Shown here: in pieces, positions 1 through 9,900 of the stretch
How the letters are laid out: every line of letters begins with the position of its first letter
Numbering within the stretch: position 1 is the first letter of the stretch
Source of the DNA: XN24 sp047921455
GTDB lineage: Bacteria; Pseudomonadota; Gammaproteobacteria; Steroidobacterales; XN24
Direction of reading: 5' to 3'
Assembly (NCBI GenBank): GCA_047921455.1
Contig: JBLRWC010000039.1
Span: 1 to 23,061, forward strand
DNA length: 23,061 nucleotides
Notes under the pieces: model-generated
The model's input: the letters and a program-made list of their open reading frames with translations, nothing else
Told to the model about the DNA's origin: nothing
The model's database searches: none
Position numbers and translations under genes: made by a program

Positions 1-1
1 C

Positions 2-58
2 CGCGACAGCGACCGGATCATCTTCTTCGATAACGTGCGCCTCACCGATGGCACCTGA
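2..58 (+). CDS. C-terminal tail of an upstream gene (partial)
   Basis: An open frame runs in from the left edge and stops at TGA 56-58. Only 18 residues are visible, ending in a segment with the pattern IIFFDNVRL. That pattern is common at the last strand of beta-sandwich carbohydrate-binding modules and of domains attached to secreted glycosidases, so the upstream gene may encode another carbohydrate-active protein. This is an inference from a very short stretch. It lies 34 bases before the preferred start of the next gene, so the two are probably co-transcribed. Confidence 0.45.
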   Translation, partial: RDSDRIIFFDNVRLTDGT

Positions 59-92
59 GTATTCACTCCTAATAATGAAACGAGTGGTCACT

Positions 93-3000
93 ATGACGCA
101 TTCAAGCTTCTCAGTTCTGGTCAGCAAGCTCCGCGCACTGCTGGTATTTACGTTCATCGTCTGCGGCGCCTTTGCCGGTGCGGCGCATGCGGCGGATCGG
201 ATAACGACGCACAAGGACGAGAACGGCTGGCGCCTGCTCGTCAATGGTGAGGACTACTACATCAAGGGTGTAGTGTGGAGCTATACACCTAGAGGCGAGA
301 ACTACAATTACAACCTCTGGCGTGAAGACGAAGCGTTGGTCAAGGCGGTCATCGATTACGACTTCAGTCTCCTGCAGGCCGCGGGCGTCAACAGCATCCG
401 CACCTTCATGATGATCCCGCCGAAATGGATCACCTATATTTACGAGACCTATGGCATCAGGACGGTTATCAACCCCTTGATGGGCAGATACGGATACACC
501 GTCAGTGGCCGCTGGCGGCCGTTTACCGATTACTCGGATCCGGTGACCCGAGCAGTCCTCAAGGCCGACACGCTCTCCATCATCGACCAATACAAAGATG
601 TCCCGGGTGTGTTGATGTTTGCCCTCGGCAACGAGAGTAACTACGGGCTTGAATGGTCCAGTTTCGAGATCGAAGACTTGCCGGTGGGTGAGCAGCAGGC
701 GGCCAAGGCCAGGTACCTCTACTCGCTATTCAACGAGGTCATTGCCGAAGGCAAAAAGATCGCGCCGAATCACCCGTTCTCGATCGTCAACGGTGACATC
801 CAGTACATTGACCTGATCGCGGAACTCGTTCCGGAGTTGGATATCCTCGGCAGTAACGTCTATCGGGGTAAAGGTTTTACGTACCTGTGGCGTGACGTCG
901 ACGCTAAGCTTGATCTCCCTGTCGTGTTCTTTGAATTCGGCAGCGATGCCTACAATGCAAGAGAAATGCGCGAAGACCAGCTTGCCCAGGCAACTTACCT
1001 GAAAGCGCAGTGGCACGAGATGTATCAGAAGGCCTGGGGAAATGGCGAGGAAGGCAACTCGATCGGCGGCTATGTCTTTGAGTGGCGCGACGAGTGGTGG
1101 AAGTATCTCCAGGAAGAGAACCTGGACGTCCACGATACCAACGCCTCGTGGTCGAATGAGGCCTACCAGTTCGATTGGATGCCCGACGCGTCGAACATGA
1201 ACGAAGAATGGTTTGGCATCGCCGCGCTGGGTACGCCGAACCGAAACGGGGTGTATGAGGCCAGGCCACGCATGGCTTACGATGTCCTTTCGCAGATCTG
1301 GCGAATCGACCCGTACCAATACAAGAAAGTCGCCATCGAAACGGCGTTCGACAACATCGACATGGATCGACTCGAGTTGCGCGCGGAGGTGCGCCGCCTG
1401 TCCGATGTGACGGAGGAGCAGCGGAAGACACTGCGCTTCACTGGTGGCGAACTGCGCCTGGAGATGGTGCTCAAGGGCGAGCAAAAAGATATCAAGGAGT
1501 CCGGCAAGGACGGACTCGAATTTTCCGACGGCCAGATGGTGTTCCTTGATTTTGCGTTCGAGCCGACCGACCGTATAGAAGGCGAGTTCAGCCTGAACAT
1601 TCTCGGCAACGTGGCCGATACGGAACCCTTGCGCATCCAGTACGGACGAAGAGGCCTGCCAGTTGAACTCATCGTGGATTCCAACGGTGAGCAGATTCCG
1701 GTGACCCTCGAGGACCGGGAGCGCGTCGAGATTTATGACTTCCGCGCTAACTATCGCGGTGACGTATTTGATATCGAGGCCTTCTATCATACGCCGCGCT
1801 ACCACTGGAAATATGAAGGCGATTTCTACGGCCTCATTCGCGAGACTACCGATATCTACGGCATGGATATCTGGAATGCCAAGGCCCCCAGCGGCGTCGA
1901 GATGGTGGGGAAGGGCTCGCTGGACGGGCTGACACTCCTGTTCGGTCCGGAGGTGTACTGGGGAGCGAATCCCAAGGTCGTGGTCAAGTACGACTTCAAT
2001 CTCGGTGGCTTCGATTACACCTTCATCCACTCAGAGGACCTGGCACGACTTAGCGACTCGGCGACTGCAACGTCCGCGACAGAGAGACAGAGTCGGCAAA
2101 CGACGCTGTACGCCACGCGCACTTTCGCCAATAACATGATCCTGGAACTCGGCGGTATCGTGTCGGCGACCGAGAAAATCGGTGACAACTTCAACCGCTT
2201 GTCGAGCCAGGGCGACATCTTTCTCGACGAAATCGAGTTCAAGGATACACTCGGTGTTAAGGGCAGGTTGACCTTCGATCTCTTCAACACCCGCTCGTAC
2301 GTCGCGTTCGAGCTTGGCGGCCTGGTGGCCGATGGTGGGGATGGACTGAGAGAGTTTGGCACCCGCTTACCGTACTCTTCCTTAGGTAACAAGAACGAAT
2401 ACGAAGCCGGAATGATGATCAATTTCGGCGACTACCTGCTGTTCCCCCGCGTGCTTTACCGGACGAACCTGGTAGATGCGAATAAGAACATCGAAGCCGA
2501 TATTGGTGCCGGTGGAGTGCTGCAACCCGGGTTGCAGCCGCGGAATCGGGAGACTGACCCCTTTGCGGTGCTCGGCAACCGTGAGGCGCGTTCTGCCGAG
2601 GTATTCCTGACCTATGATCCCACCGGCGGCACGCCTTTCTACGCATGGGATAATGACTGGCGGGAAGACGCGCGGTTCGCGTACAACGTCGGGCTGAACT
2701 TCACGCGGTATCCGACGTTCACGGACGCGCATCTGTTTTTCTTCGAGCCATCTGGCCAGAACGTACCTTTCGGGGCCGGCTTGCCCGCGGAAGATGTGTG
2801 GACTGCATCCAGCCGCATGGTATTCAACCCCTCCGGCCGGGCCAGGTACATCGCCAACTTGCTGGTCGGCAAGGACCAGTCGACCGGTAACCCGGAGCGC
2901 GGCACGCGTGAATTCTACGAGGTGGAAGGCAAGGTGGTGCTGCGCAATCGGCATATCATCTCAGCACATTTCAAGAAAGATTCCTGGGGACCGTATGACT

Positions 3001-3212
3001 TTCACCGGCAGTTCAACGTGACTTACCCGGAGCAGGTCATGGTGGACTACAGGTACCTGATGGACCATCGGCGCGACTGGCTTCGCTCAACCCAGGTCGG
3101 GCTGCGCACGATTTATCGCTCGCTCGATGAGGACTCTCCCGGGGGCGAGTGGCAGGACGGTGCCAACGATTACCTGGTCCAGACCCAGTTCTATCTCAGC
3201 TACCGGTTCTAG
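93..3212 (+). CDS. Exported glycosidase-like TIM barrel fused to a putative outer-membrane beta-barrel
   Basis: The protein is 1,039 residues from the ATG at 93, which gives a clean signal peptide (basic n-region, hydrophobic core, AHA-A cleavage site). ATGs at 75 and 48 are in frame but weaker, and the one at 48 would overlap the upstream gene. Residues about 35-405 resemble the catalytic TIM barrel of clan GH-A glycosidases (GH2/GH5-like). They contain an FALGNES motif with candidate acid/base E181 and an FFEFGSD motif with candidate nucleophile E281. After a beta-rich linker, residues from about 560 to the end show alternating aromatic/hydrophobic strands rich in Tyr, Arg, Asp and Gly. The chain ends in LSYRF, with the terminal Phe typical of proteins inserted by the BAM machinery. 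Inference: a surface or periplasmic enzyme anchored to its own outer-membrane barrel, acting on or passing a glucan. The substrate is unknown. A lipoprotein gene follows 33 bases downstream. Confidence 0.6.
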   Translation: MTHSSFSVLVSKLRALLVFTFIVCGAFAGAAHAADRITTHKDENGWRLLVNGEDYYIKGVVWSYTPRGENYNYNLWREDEALVKAVIDYDFSLLQAAGVNSIRTFMMIPPKWITYIYETYGIRTVINPLMGRYGYTVSGRWRPFTDYSDPVTRAVLKADTLSIIDQYKDVPGVLMFALGNESNYGLEWSSFEIEDLPVGEQQAAKARYLYSLFNEVIAEGKKIAPNHPFSIVNGDIQYIDLIAELVPELDILGSNVYRGKGFTYLWRDVDAKLDLPVVFFEFGSDAYNAREMREDQLAQATYLKAQWHEMYQKAWGNGEEGNSIGGYVFEWRDEWWKYLQEENLDVHDTNASWSNEAYQFDWMPDASNMNEEWFGIAALGTPNRNGVYEARPRMAYDVLSQIWRIDPYQYKKVAIETAFDNIDMDRLELRAEVRRLSDVTEEQRKTLRFTGGELRLEMVLKGEQKDIKESGKDGLEFSDGQMVFLDFAFEPTDRIEGEFSLNILGNVADTEPLRIQYGRRGLPVELIVDSNGEQIPVTLEDRERVEIYDFRANYRGDVFDIEAFYHTPRYHWKYEGDFYGLIRETTDIYGMDIWNAKAPSGVEMVGKGSLDGLTLLFGPEVYWGANPKVVVKYDFNLGGFDYTFIHSEDLARLSDSATATSATERQSRQTTLYATRTFANNMILELGGIVSATEKIGDNFNRLSSQGDIFLDEIEFKDTLGVKGRLTFDLFNTRSYVAFELGGLVADGGDGLREFGTRLPYSSLGNKNEYEAGMMINFGDYLLFPRVLYRTNLVDANKNIEADIGAGGVLQPGLQPRNRETDPFAVLGNREARSAEVFLTYDPTGGTPFYAWDNDWREDARFAYNVGLNFTRYPTFTDAHLFFFEPSGQNVPFGAGLPAEDVWTASSRMVFNPSGRARYIANLLVGKDQSTGNPERGTREFYEVEGKVVLRNRHIISAHFKKDSWGPYDFHRQFNVTYPEQVMVDYRYLMDHRRDWLRSTQVGLRTIYRSLDEDSPGGEWQDGANDYLVQTQFYLSYRF

Positions 3213-3245
3213 CCGTCGAGCACTGTTCACGAGGAAATCCAGATC

Positions 3246-3962
3246 ATGACCAAGCAATCTAATCGAATGGCTCGTGCGCTCCGGCTTCCCGGCCAGGCGG
3301 TTGTCCTGCTGGCGCTGTCTCTCCTGGCCGTATCGGGCTGTGATGGGCGCTCCAGCAGTGACGGCCAGGTGATAAACCAGATCCTTCTACCGACCGACAC
3401 ACTGCTGAACCTTGGTTGCGCAGACGTCGGGATCGCTGCCGAGACCTGTGTTTTGGAGGACCCGGAAAACCCCTTTGCTTTCGTCGCTACGCCCGAGTTT
3501 GACGTCAACAATCCCGATGGGCCGAGCAAGTTCGATCTTGCGAACAACATTCCGCCCGGGCCAGAAGGGGCGAAGGCGCGATTCTACCTCTGGGCCACGG
3601 CACTCGCGAGAAGGCCGTCGGGCGAAAACCAGTGGTATACCGCCAGGGCTTTGCACGAACTCTACGACGCCAACAGCGATCCCCTCATTCGCGACCAGGC
3701 CTTGCGCGCCTATCGTGCGTTGCTGGACAACTTCTTCGGATCGGTTACTTTTTTCCAGTTACCCAGTGGGGTTGCCTTCCCGGCGACATTGAACGAGCGC
3801 GTTGCTGACGACTTGTATCGCACGGATGCAACGGGATTCCGGCGGCTCGTCCCCGGCGATCCTGTCAACGTTTTGTCCTTGCTCGGAGAATGGGGTTATA
3901 CCTACCGTCCCGCAACGCCGCCCAACTTCGATGATGGGCTGGTCTTTGTCAATCGGGGTTGA
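3246..3962 (+). CDS. Predicted lipoprotein of unknown function
   Basis: The 238-residue protein starts at ATG 3246, 8 bases after a strong GAGGAAA ribosome site (3231-3237). The N-terminus has basic residues, a hydrophobic stretch and the lipobox AVSGC, so it should be lipidated at that Cys and membrane-anchored. The residue after the Cys is Asp (CDG), which in enterobacteria would favour inner-membrane retention; that rule may not apply here. The mature part begins with a low-complexity Ser/Gly segment and includes a helical stretch around residues 115-165 (ARALHELYDAN, RAYRALLDNFF) that could be a short helical repeat. I do not recognise the family. Its position directly after the barrel-fused glycosidase suggests it is an accessory partner, as lipoproteins are for exopolysaccharide export porins, but no homology to those was seen. 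Confidence 0.6.
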   Translation: MTKQSNRMARALRLPGQAVVLLALSLLAVSGCDGRSSSDGQVINQILLPTDTLLNLGCADVGIAAETCVLEDPENPFAFVATPEFDVNNPDGPSKFDLANNIPPGPEGAKARFYLWATALARRPSGENQWYTARALHELYDANSDPLIRDQALRAYRALLDNFFGSVTFFQLPSGVAFPATLNERVADDLYRTDATGFRRLVPGDPVNVLSLLGEWGYTYRPATPPNFDDGLVFVNRG

Positions 3963-3967
3963 CGGTA

Positions 3968-3987
3968 AAGCCGGGGCAAACCGGCTT
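3968..3987. terminator. Short hairpin after the lipoprotein gene
   Basis: A perfect 7-bp inverted repeat (AAGCCGG at 3968-3974, CCGGCTT at 3981-3987) with a 6-base loop sits just after the TGA of the lipoprotein gene. It is followed by a weak T-rich stretch (CGTTTA). It is a plausible transcription end for the + strand operon, but the T tract is poor. Confidence 0.4.
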
Positions 3988-4017
3988 CGTTTAGCGGAGT
4001 TCACCCAAAGGCCGAGG

Positions 4018-4048
4018 GGCACCCGCCGGTAAGGTTCAGGCGGGTGCC
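4018..4048. terminator. 10-bp hairpin between convergent genes, overlapping the lacI stop
   Basis: GGCACCCGCC (4018-4027) and GGCGGGTGCC (4039-4048) form a perfect 10-bp, GC-rich stem with an 11-base loop. It lies between the convergent lipoprotein gene and regulator gene, and the regulator's stop codon (4036-4038) falls within it. Being symmetric, it could end transcription or protect 3' ends in both directions. No T tract follows on either strand, so it is not a textbook intrinsic terminator. Confidence 0.45.
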
Positions 4049-5070
4049 GGGCCGGTGGACTCGCGAATCTCGACGGTCCCGGGTACGATCTCGGTACCCC
4101 GCCTGGGAACCTCGCGCTTGGAGCACTCTATAAGCGCCCGGGCAGCGCGTTCCGCCATGGCCGCGAGTGGCTGCCTGATGGTGGTCAGGGTGGGATGTAT
4201 CTGCCTGGCCAGTGACAGGTCGTCACAGCCCGCAACTGACAAGTCGCGGGGAATACTGATGCCGCGTTTGGCGGCGACACGCATGACACCGGCAGCCATA
4301 TCATCGTTCGCAGCAAAGATGGCTGTGGGCGGCCGCTTCAGGTCCAGAAGCTGATTAGCGCAGACCTCGCCGCTGCCGGTCGAATTGTCGCCTTGGGCTA
4401 CAAGTTCATCGATGAGACGAATGCCATTACTTCGGAGTCCGTCGCGATAGCCCAGGTAGCGGTTACCGACGGCCTTGTGTTGCCGATGGCCCCTGATGAA
4501 CCCGATCCGGCGGTGTCCCAGCGACGCCAGGTAACGGGTCATTTCGGCGCATAACTCACGGTCGTTTGTCGCAACCGAAAGATGTTTGCCGTTATCGGTG
4601 CCTGGTGAGAGCTTGACCAGCGGGGCCCCGCCAGTCTCGATTGCGCCAACGATCTTGGCGACATTGGACAGCGGTGCCGCAAGAATGATGCCTGCGGGCT
4701 TGACGTGCGTGACCAGCTCGATGAGCTCAGCTACGACGCTCTTGCTCGAATAGCGGCACGGATGGATGAGTAACTCGTAGTTGGCCGATTTACAGGCGCG
4801 CAGGGCGCCATTCTGTAGCCGGGCCACATACCCCGAGCTTGGGATCTCGTAGGCACTGGGATCGTCATATATGAGCCCGATCAGTCGGGACCGGTGGCTG
4901 GCGAGGTTGCGTGCGAACTGGTTGGGACGGTAGTCGAGCGCAGCGATCGCTTTTTCCACCTTCGCGCTCGTGGCAGGTCGCACGTTGGGTTCACGGTTGA
5001 CCACCCGGGACACTGTCTTCGGGGAAACGCCAGCGAGCTTGGCAACGTCATCGATCGTGGCTTTGGACAT
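4036..5070 (-). CDS. LacI-family transcriptional regulator, probable beta-glucan operon repressor
   Basis: The protein is 344 residues, the usual LacI/GalR length. The N-terminal helix-turn-helix (residues about 4-23, TIDDVAKLAGVSPKTVSRVV) is canonical. It is followed by the hinge helix (NQFARNLAS), whose Leu in this family wedges into a central CpG of the operator. Residues about 62-335 form the periplasmic-binding-protein-like effector domain, with the typical FAANDDMAAGV and DLSVAGCDD segments. It is the last gene of the glucan phosphorylase/GH17 operon, 20 bases after the second GH17 gene, so it is probably autoregulated. Two identical 14-bp palindromes with central CpG (10538-10551 and 12994-13007) are the natural candidates for its binding sites. 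The effector is probably a beta-glucan oligosaccharide or derived sugar; this is inferred from context. Confidence 0.93.
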   Translation of the reverse strand: MSKATIDDVAKLAGVSPKTVSRVVNREPNVRPATSAKVEKAIAALDYRPNQFARNLASHRSRLIGLIYDDPSAYEIPSSGYVARLQNGALRACKSANYELLIHPCRYSSKSVVAELIELVTHVKPAGIILAAPLSNVAKIVGAIETGGAPLVKLSPGTDNGKHLSVATNDRELCAEMTRYLASLGHRRIGFIRGHRQHKAVGNRYLGYRDGLRSNGIRLIDELVAQGDNSTGSGEVCANQLLDLKRPPTAIFAANDDMAAGVMRVAAKRGISIPRDLSVAGCDDLSLARQIHPTLTTIRQPLAAMAERAARALIECSKREVPRRGTEIVPGTVEIRESTGPAPA

Positions 5071-5090
5071 GTCAATAAGGACCTGGACGT

Positions 5091-6026
5091 TTACTCATCG
5101 TAACCCGCGGCCAGCGAAGAATATACGTCCTGCATGGCCAGTTTGGGCTTGCGCTCGACCGTGAAGAGCCCCCAGTGTTTCTCGGGTTCCTGCGGATCGG
5201 GGGAACCTTTCCAGGGTTCATCGAAAGCCTCGAACACGAAAGTCATGATTTTTTCGCGGTTCGTCCAATCCATGAGTTGCTCGTAATAATACCGTTGCAA
5301 TTCCTCGGACGCGTTCCATGGCTCGATGCCGCGTCCGTTCGACGCCGTCGTCCAGCCCGCCTCGGTGATCACGACCGGCTTGTCGGGGTAATGCTGCACG
5401 ACGGACTCGTAGTTCTGTTTCGTGTACGCCAAGGCGTCGTCCATCGTGCGGTATTCCCATGCCGGGTAGGTATGCACCGAGATGAAATCGAGCTCAGCCG
5501 CCAGCGGCTCGAGCTTGTATGACCATGGCACGTAGTTCTCACAGAATGTGACCGGCTGCGCGATCCTGTCCTTGAGTGTCCGCGTGTGCGCGATCAAGCG
5601 CTCCACCGGCACCATGTGATCGGTCCATTCCACGCTGGCCTCGTTGCCCACGGAGACCGAGAAAACGATGTCTCGGTAGCGGTTGGCCAGCGCGATGGCG
5701 CGCTCGACTTCTTTGCCGTTGTGGCGACGGTTTTCGACCAGGGTGTCCTGACTAAAATCGGCTCCCCATGGGCAATGCGGGTTGCTCACTTCGGCGGCCA
5801 AATCGAGTCCCAGCATCACCTGGAAAGGCAATTGGTCGCGGTCTATGACCCTTAGCACGATTTCCGCATGCGGGCCGCAGTCATACAGCCGAAGGTAGCG
5901 CCAGTTCTTGGCGAGGAGGGTGAGATCCTCGCGGACTTCCTCGTCCGAGGGGTAGATCCGCTCTATCGGGCTCTGGCCATGTCGATAGCCCGAATAACAT
6001 ATCGCGTTGCCATGTTCGAATTTCAT
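5091..6026 (-). CDS. GH17 family beta-1,3-glucanase, cytoplasmic (second paralogue)
   Basis: The 311-residue protein matches glycoside hydrolase family 17 (glucan endo-1,3-beta-glucosidases and related transglycosylases; retaining, TIM barrel). Candidate catalytic residues are E129 in SVGNEAS (acid/base) and E222 in VITEAGW (nucleophile). The late FVFEAFDEPWKG segment and the terminal HWGLF segment also fit the family. The frame stays open up to 6281, but that extension is a shadow of the neighbouring gene. The ATG at 6026 begins the conserved fold (MKFEHGNAICYSGYR) and is 31 bases after the previous stop. The ribosome site is weak (GGTG close to the start). No signal peptide is present, so it should act in the cytoplasm on imported oligosaccharides. 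It is only distantly similar to the adjacent GH17, so it is either an old duplication or a protein with a different linkage or chain-length role. Confidence 0.85.
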   Translation of the reverse strand: MKFEHGNAICYSGYRHGQSPIERIYPSDEEVREDLTLLAKNWRYLRLYDCGPHAEIVLRVIDRDQLPFQVMLGLDLAAEVSNPHCPWGADFSQDTLVENRRHNGKEVERAIALANRYRDIVFSVSVGNEASVEWTDHMVPVERLIAHTRTLKDRIAQPVTFCENYVPWSYKLEPLAAELDFISVHTYPAWEYRTMDDALAYTKQNYESVVQHYPDKPVVITEAGWTTASNGRGIEPWNASEELQRYYYEQLMDWTNREKIMTFVFEAFDEPWKGSPDPQEPEKHWGLFTVERKPKLAMQDVYSSLAAGYDE

Positions 6027-6057
6027 GTGCACCCAGCAGGCATCTCGCGCTGCATCT

Positions 6058-6945
6058 TCAGAAAAATTTTGGCTGCCCGTCCTTGTCCCACAGACCCCAG
6101 TAGGCACCCACATCGCCCTCGTCGGCGACTTTCCAGGCTTCGTCGAAGGCCGAGAAATAGAAGACATCGATGCCTTCCTGCGCTGCCCACTGGTAAGTAT
6201 CGATGAAATACTTGATTGCATTCCGGAATGAGGGGATTGCCCCACCAAAGGCAACCCCGGTACTTGGCCAGCCAGTTTCACTGATGATTACGGGCTTCCC
6301 GTCGGCGACGCGGATTACACGGCGGTACATGTCCTTCATGTAGGGCAGGGCATACTCGGCAGGACAACCTTCCCAGAAGGGATAGCAATTCGCGAGTAGA
6401 ACGTCGCAGGCTGAGGTGATCCTCGGGTAATCCACGAACTTGAAATAAGCGTCCACGTATCCCACCGGGACTGATGGAACGGCTTGTTTTGCCCGCTGGA
6501 TGTACTCGAGCAGGGCATCCTCGGAAAGCTCGCCGCGGAGCAGGACTTCGTTACCCACAGCAAGGATATCGGCATGACCCGCGCGGGCCAGCTCGATACC
6601 ATTGCCCAGCTCGATCTCGTTTTTTTCCAGGTCTTCGTCGAGCCAGACGCCAACCATTGTTTTCAGTCCGCAGGCGGTTGCAAGCCGCGGGGTGAGCTCG
6701 TTTCCTTCCTTGCAGGAGAACGTCCTGATCCACTTGACTGTTGGCCGTACGATGTCGAGTCGTTCACTGATCTGGGCTTCTTCCAGTGCTGTCCCCGGCC
6801 CCTGGCCCTCGCAGTACGGACTGAAGCAGAGGCCATGGATCCCGTCTTCGAGCAGGCCCTGGAGCGTGGCCTGGAGTTCTTGCTGCGACATCGCGGTTGC
6901 ATCGATGCCGGCCAGTGAAAGTTTCCTGCGGTAAGGGTTAGACAT
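6058..6945 (-). CDS. GH17 family beta-1,3-glucanase, cytoplasmic (first paralogue)
   Basis: The 295-residue protein is of family GH17. Candidate catalytic residues are E133 in AVGNEVLLRGE (acid/base) and E223 in IISETGWPS (nucleophile, a very typical GH17 motif). The early GLCFSPY and WIRTFSC segments and the late FSAFDEAWK and YWGLWD segments also fit a complete GH17 barrel. It has no signal peptide. The ATG at 6945 is 9 bases after the stop of the phosphorylase gene. Its ribosome site (GAGG, 8 bases upstream) spans that stop, suggesting translational coupling. Role inferred from context: trimming or rearranging beta-1,3-gluco-oligosaccharides inside the cell so that the phosphorylase can use them. 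Transglycosylation cannot be excluded from sequence. Confidence 0.87.
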   Translation of the reverse strand: MSNPYRRKLSLAGIDATAMSQQELQATLQGLLEDGIHGLCFSPYCEGQGPGTALEEAQISERLDIVRPTVKWIRTFSCKEGNELTPRLATACGLKTMVGVWLDEDLEKNEIELGNGIELARAGHADILAVGNEVLLRGELSEDALLEYIQRAKQAVPSVPVGYVDAYFKFVDYPRITSACDVLLANCYPFWEGCPAEYALPYMKDMYRRVIRVADGKPVIISETGWPSTGVAFGGAIPSFRNAIKYFIDTYQWAAQEGIDVFYFSAFDEAWKVADEGDVGAYWGLWDKDGQPKFF

Positions 6946-6954
6946 CCTTGTTCC

Positions 6955-9900
6955 TCAATCGGCTGGTCCGACGAAAAGTGCGTCCCTGGGGAACACGAGT
7001 TCCAGCCTGCGAAGTGTGCCGCTGCGGCGGAAAAGCTCGGCGCGCTCGGGAGCTGGCAAGGCGTGACCAGGAACGTGCTGCTGACCGCCATCGCTGCGAA
7101 TGATCAACAGCGATGGCTCGGCATCGTCGTCGAGTCGGTATATGACCGGGACCTGGCACCAGGTGAAGCCAAGTGACCCGGCCGGCAGCTGAACTTCCTG
7201 CCACTGGCCGTCGACATGCAGGTAACGAAACGATCTGGGTTCGGTTACGAATTCAGATGGTCGCAGCAGTGCGGGCTGGAATCGCACTTCGCCTTTTGCA
7301 ACACGCACACCGAGTTCCCCGAAGCGCGTGATGATTTCCTCCTTGACCTGGCCGGTCATGCCCGGTTGCCGGGCGCCGGCATGGCCCGGCGTGTGGGAGT
7401 AAGGATCGGTCGGGAACGCGCCGTATTCCAGCGGTGACTTGTTGAAGCCGATCCCCGCACGTACCTTGTAATAGAGCTCGCCGAGGCGGCGGCAGGTCTC
7501 GGGATCTGCATCTTGGTCGAGTGCGGAGAAGAAGTTTTCCTGGACCGCGAGCAATAGCTTGGCGACCATGTGCCAATAAATCGAGCCAAGCCCTTCGAAG
7601 CCAAACATGGTGCCGGAGCGGCCGGTGAAGGCCTTGTGGTTGAAGACGGACTCGTACAGCGAAGCGAGCGCCGGGCGGGCCCCCTCGAGTTCGTCGCCAT
7701 ACTCTGCCGCGAGAGTATCGAGTTCCCGATGCAGGTCACTCGCGTTCCGGAACTCGGCACTGAAGCGATAACAGCCCTCTGCATCGCGCCCTATGATTCG
7801 CTCGTCACCCGCGGCAAGCATCTTGCGCAGCAGCGGCAGTGATTCTACTGGCCCGGCCGGGACGCGATTTTTCTCAAGGAACGAGGGCAGCTTGCGATCC
7901 GGGTACAGCATGAAACTCTGCTGGTCCGGGCGATATATCTCGCTGGCATAAAGTGCTTCCACTACCGTTGCCGCTTCAGTCGGCGGGATCGCACCAGAGC
8001 TCAGCACGGCGACTTGTCCCTCCAGCATAGGGTAGAGCTCCTGGATTTCGACTGCGCCCTCGCGCAAATCCATCAGGTTGTATGCGTGAAACAGGCCGTC
8101 ATCCCGCCGATTTTTCGCGATGCTATGGTCGATGGCCGCCAGCGCATCGGCCAGCATCCCGCGAATCGGGGGTATCGCCTGGCTGGCGGTTCCGGAAAAA
8201 CCTTCTTGCGCATAGACCCGTTCGCGATAACGACTCGCGGCCTGTCCGAGTTCCAGTAACGCATGGTACCTTGCTGTCGGGCTTACCCGACCGTTCCCGA
8301 GTATTTTGCGCAGTTTCCGCAGTGCAGCGGCTGTCTCCACGAACCATTGTTGCAGCTCGGCGGACAACGAAATCTCCCCGTTGTCGTCGGCCAGCAACCC
8401 GTCCAGGAACACCACATAGCGGCGCATGTAACACAACGTCACCATCGAGAGCCCATGGCCGACAAGTGCATTGTTGGCGTCGTTCCATTCAGGCCGCTGG
8501 GTGTTCAGCCAGATGCCTCCGTCAACCACCAGGTTGCCAAGCTTGGCCAGCAAAGGGACGAGGAGCTTCTCGAGAAGATTGACCTGGTAGACCTGCCCGT
8601 CGCTGCCCAGCACAAGTTTTCCATCAGTGCCATGCTGCGCGACACGCTGTTCAATCCGCTCGGCAAGCGCCTCATCATAGATCACGGTGTGTTTCGGGTC
8701 CGCGAGCAGCGCGTCCAGTCGCTTGATGCGGTAGGGGACATTAGCGTAGGAAAAGACTGGCTGGCGCAGCAATCCATGCAATCTCGCCGGATGGAAGTGA
8801 CCCGACAATTCGAGCAGCTTCTGCAGGTAGATGACCTGGTGATCACCCCAGTAGCCAATGTAGCTCCAGGGGTCGTCCGGTTCCTCAACTTCCCAGTCGA
8901 TCCCTTCCTTGGTGATCCGATATGGGTTGTAGCCATCCATCGTCGAAGCGTTGACGAATTTCGCGATCATGCTCTCGATGAACAGGGGGAAACTGAAGGC
9001 GAGGGCTTCCCAATTCTGGAAGATGTCCCGCCAGTTTCCCTCGTAGGACAGAAGCTGCTCGCCCTGTTCATTCTTGAGCCGGATCGAGAATTGGTTCCAT
9101 GGTCGGCTGGGATCGCCATGCCGCCGACCGAAAGTCAGCGGCAGGTACTCGCTGGCCAGGCGCAGCAACTGTTGATCTCCAGTTTCGCGCACCCTGGCGA
9201 TGAGTTCCTCAAACCCGATCCTTGGCGGCAATCCATCGAGCAGTGCGCGATTACGTTCGTGTACCACGCGATTGAATTTCCGGATGGTGCGGACAAAATC
9301 TGCTGAAAGCACCGCGTACTGGTCAAAAAATATACCGCCGCGGAGCGAGTTGAACAGCACGTTGGCATAGTGATGAACGGTGACGTGTTCCTCGGCAGTC
9401 GCCTGGAATGCGTCAGCATTGGCCTGGATCCTGGCCAGTCGATCCGATCCCCTCGCGACCGAAAGCGCGACTGCATTCTCAAGCTGGGCTGGATCGCTCA
9501 GCTCCGAGCGCAGCGCGACGATGCGCTGCTGACTTTGCTCGGTGTTGGCCACGATGTGCCATTGCTTCACTGCGCCATGAGGCAGCTTGAGTTCCGCGCC
9601 CAGCAGGTAGGCGCCGCGTATGCCGCGCTTATGATTCTCTGCATGCAGCGGGCTGCCGACGCGGAAGGCATCTATCTGCGTCGATGAAATCAGTCGCGTC
9701 GAATCTTCAAAGCCGAGGGAGAAGACGGTCGTGGCTTTCAGGGATTCGGCTGGCTCCGCACGATCGGTGATTGCAGAATACAGCGTGAATATGCCGAGAC
9801 CGGTGGCCTCGTCCAGCTCTGTCCACTTGTAGGCATCGACCAGGTTGCTGACGTTGGTTTGCGTGAACAGGGGCGTGCCGGCCGGCAATATATTCTGCAC

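Noticed and set aside
726..2030. 434-codon - strand frame opposite the glycosidase-barrel gene
   Set aside because: The + strand frame has a signal peptide, catalytic motifs and a fitting 3' end; the antisense frame has none of these.
6027..6281. 85-codon N-terminal extension of the second GH17 gene
   Set aside because: It would overlap the other GH17 gene in another frame, and the residues look like its shadow. The fold starts at the ATG at 6026.
8263..9306. 347-codon + strand frame opposite the phosphorylase gene
   Set aside because: It is antisense to conserved phosphorylase sequence (GNWRDIF, EWND segments), with no ribosome site or domain.
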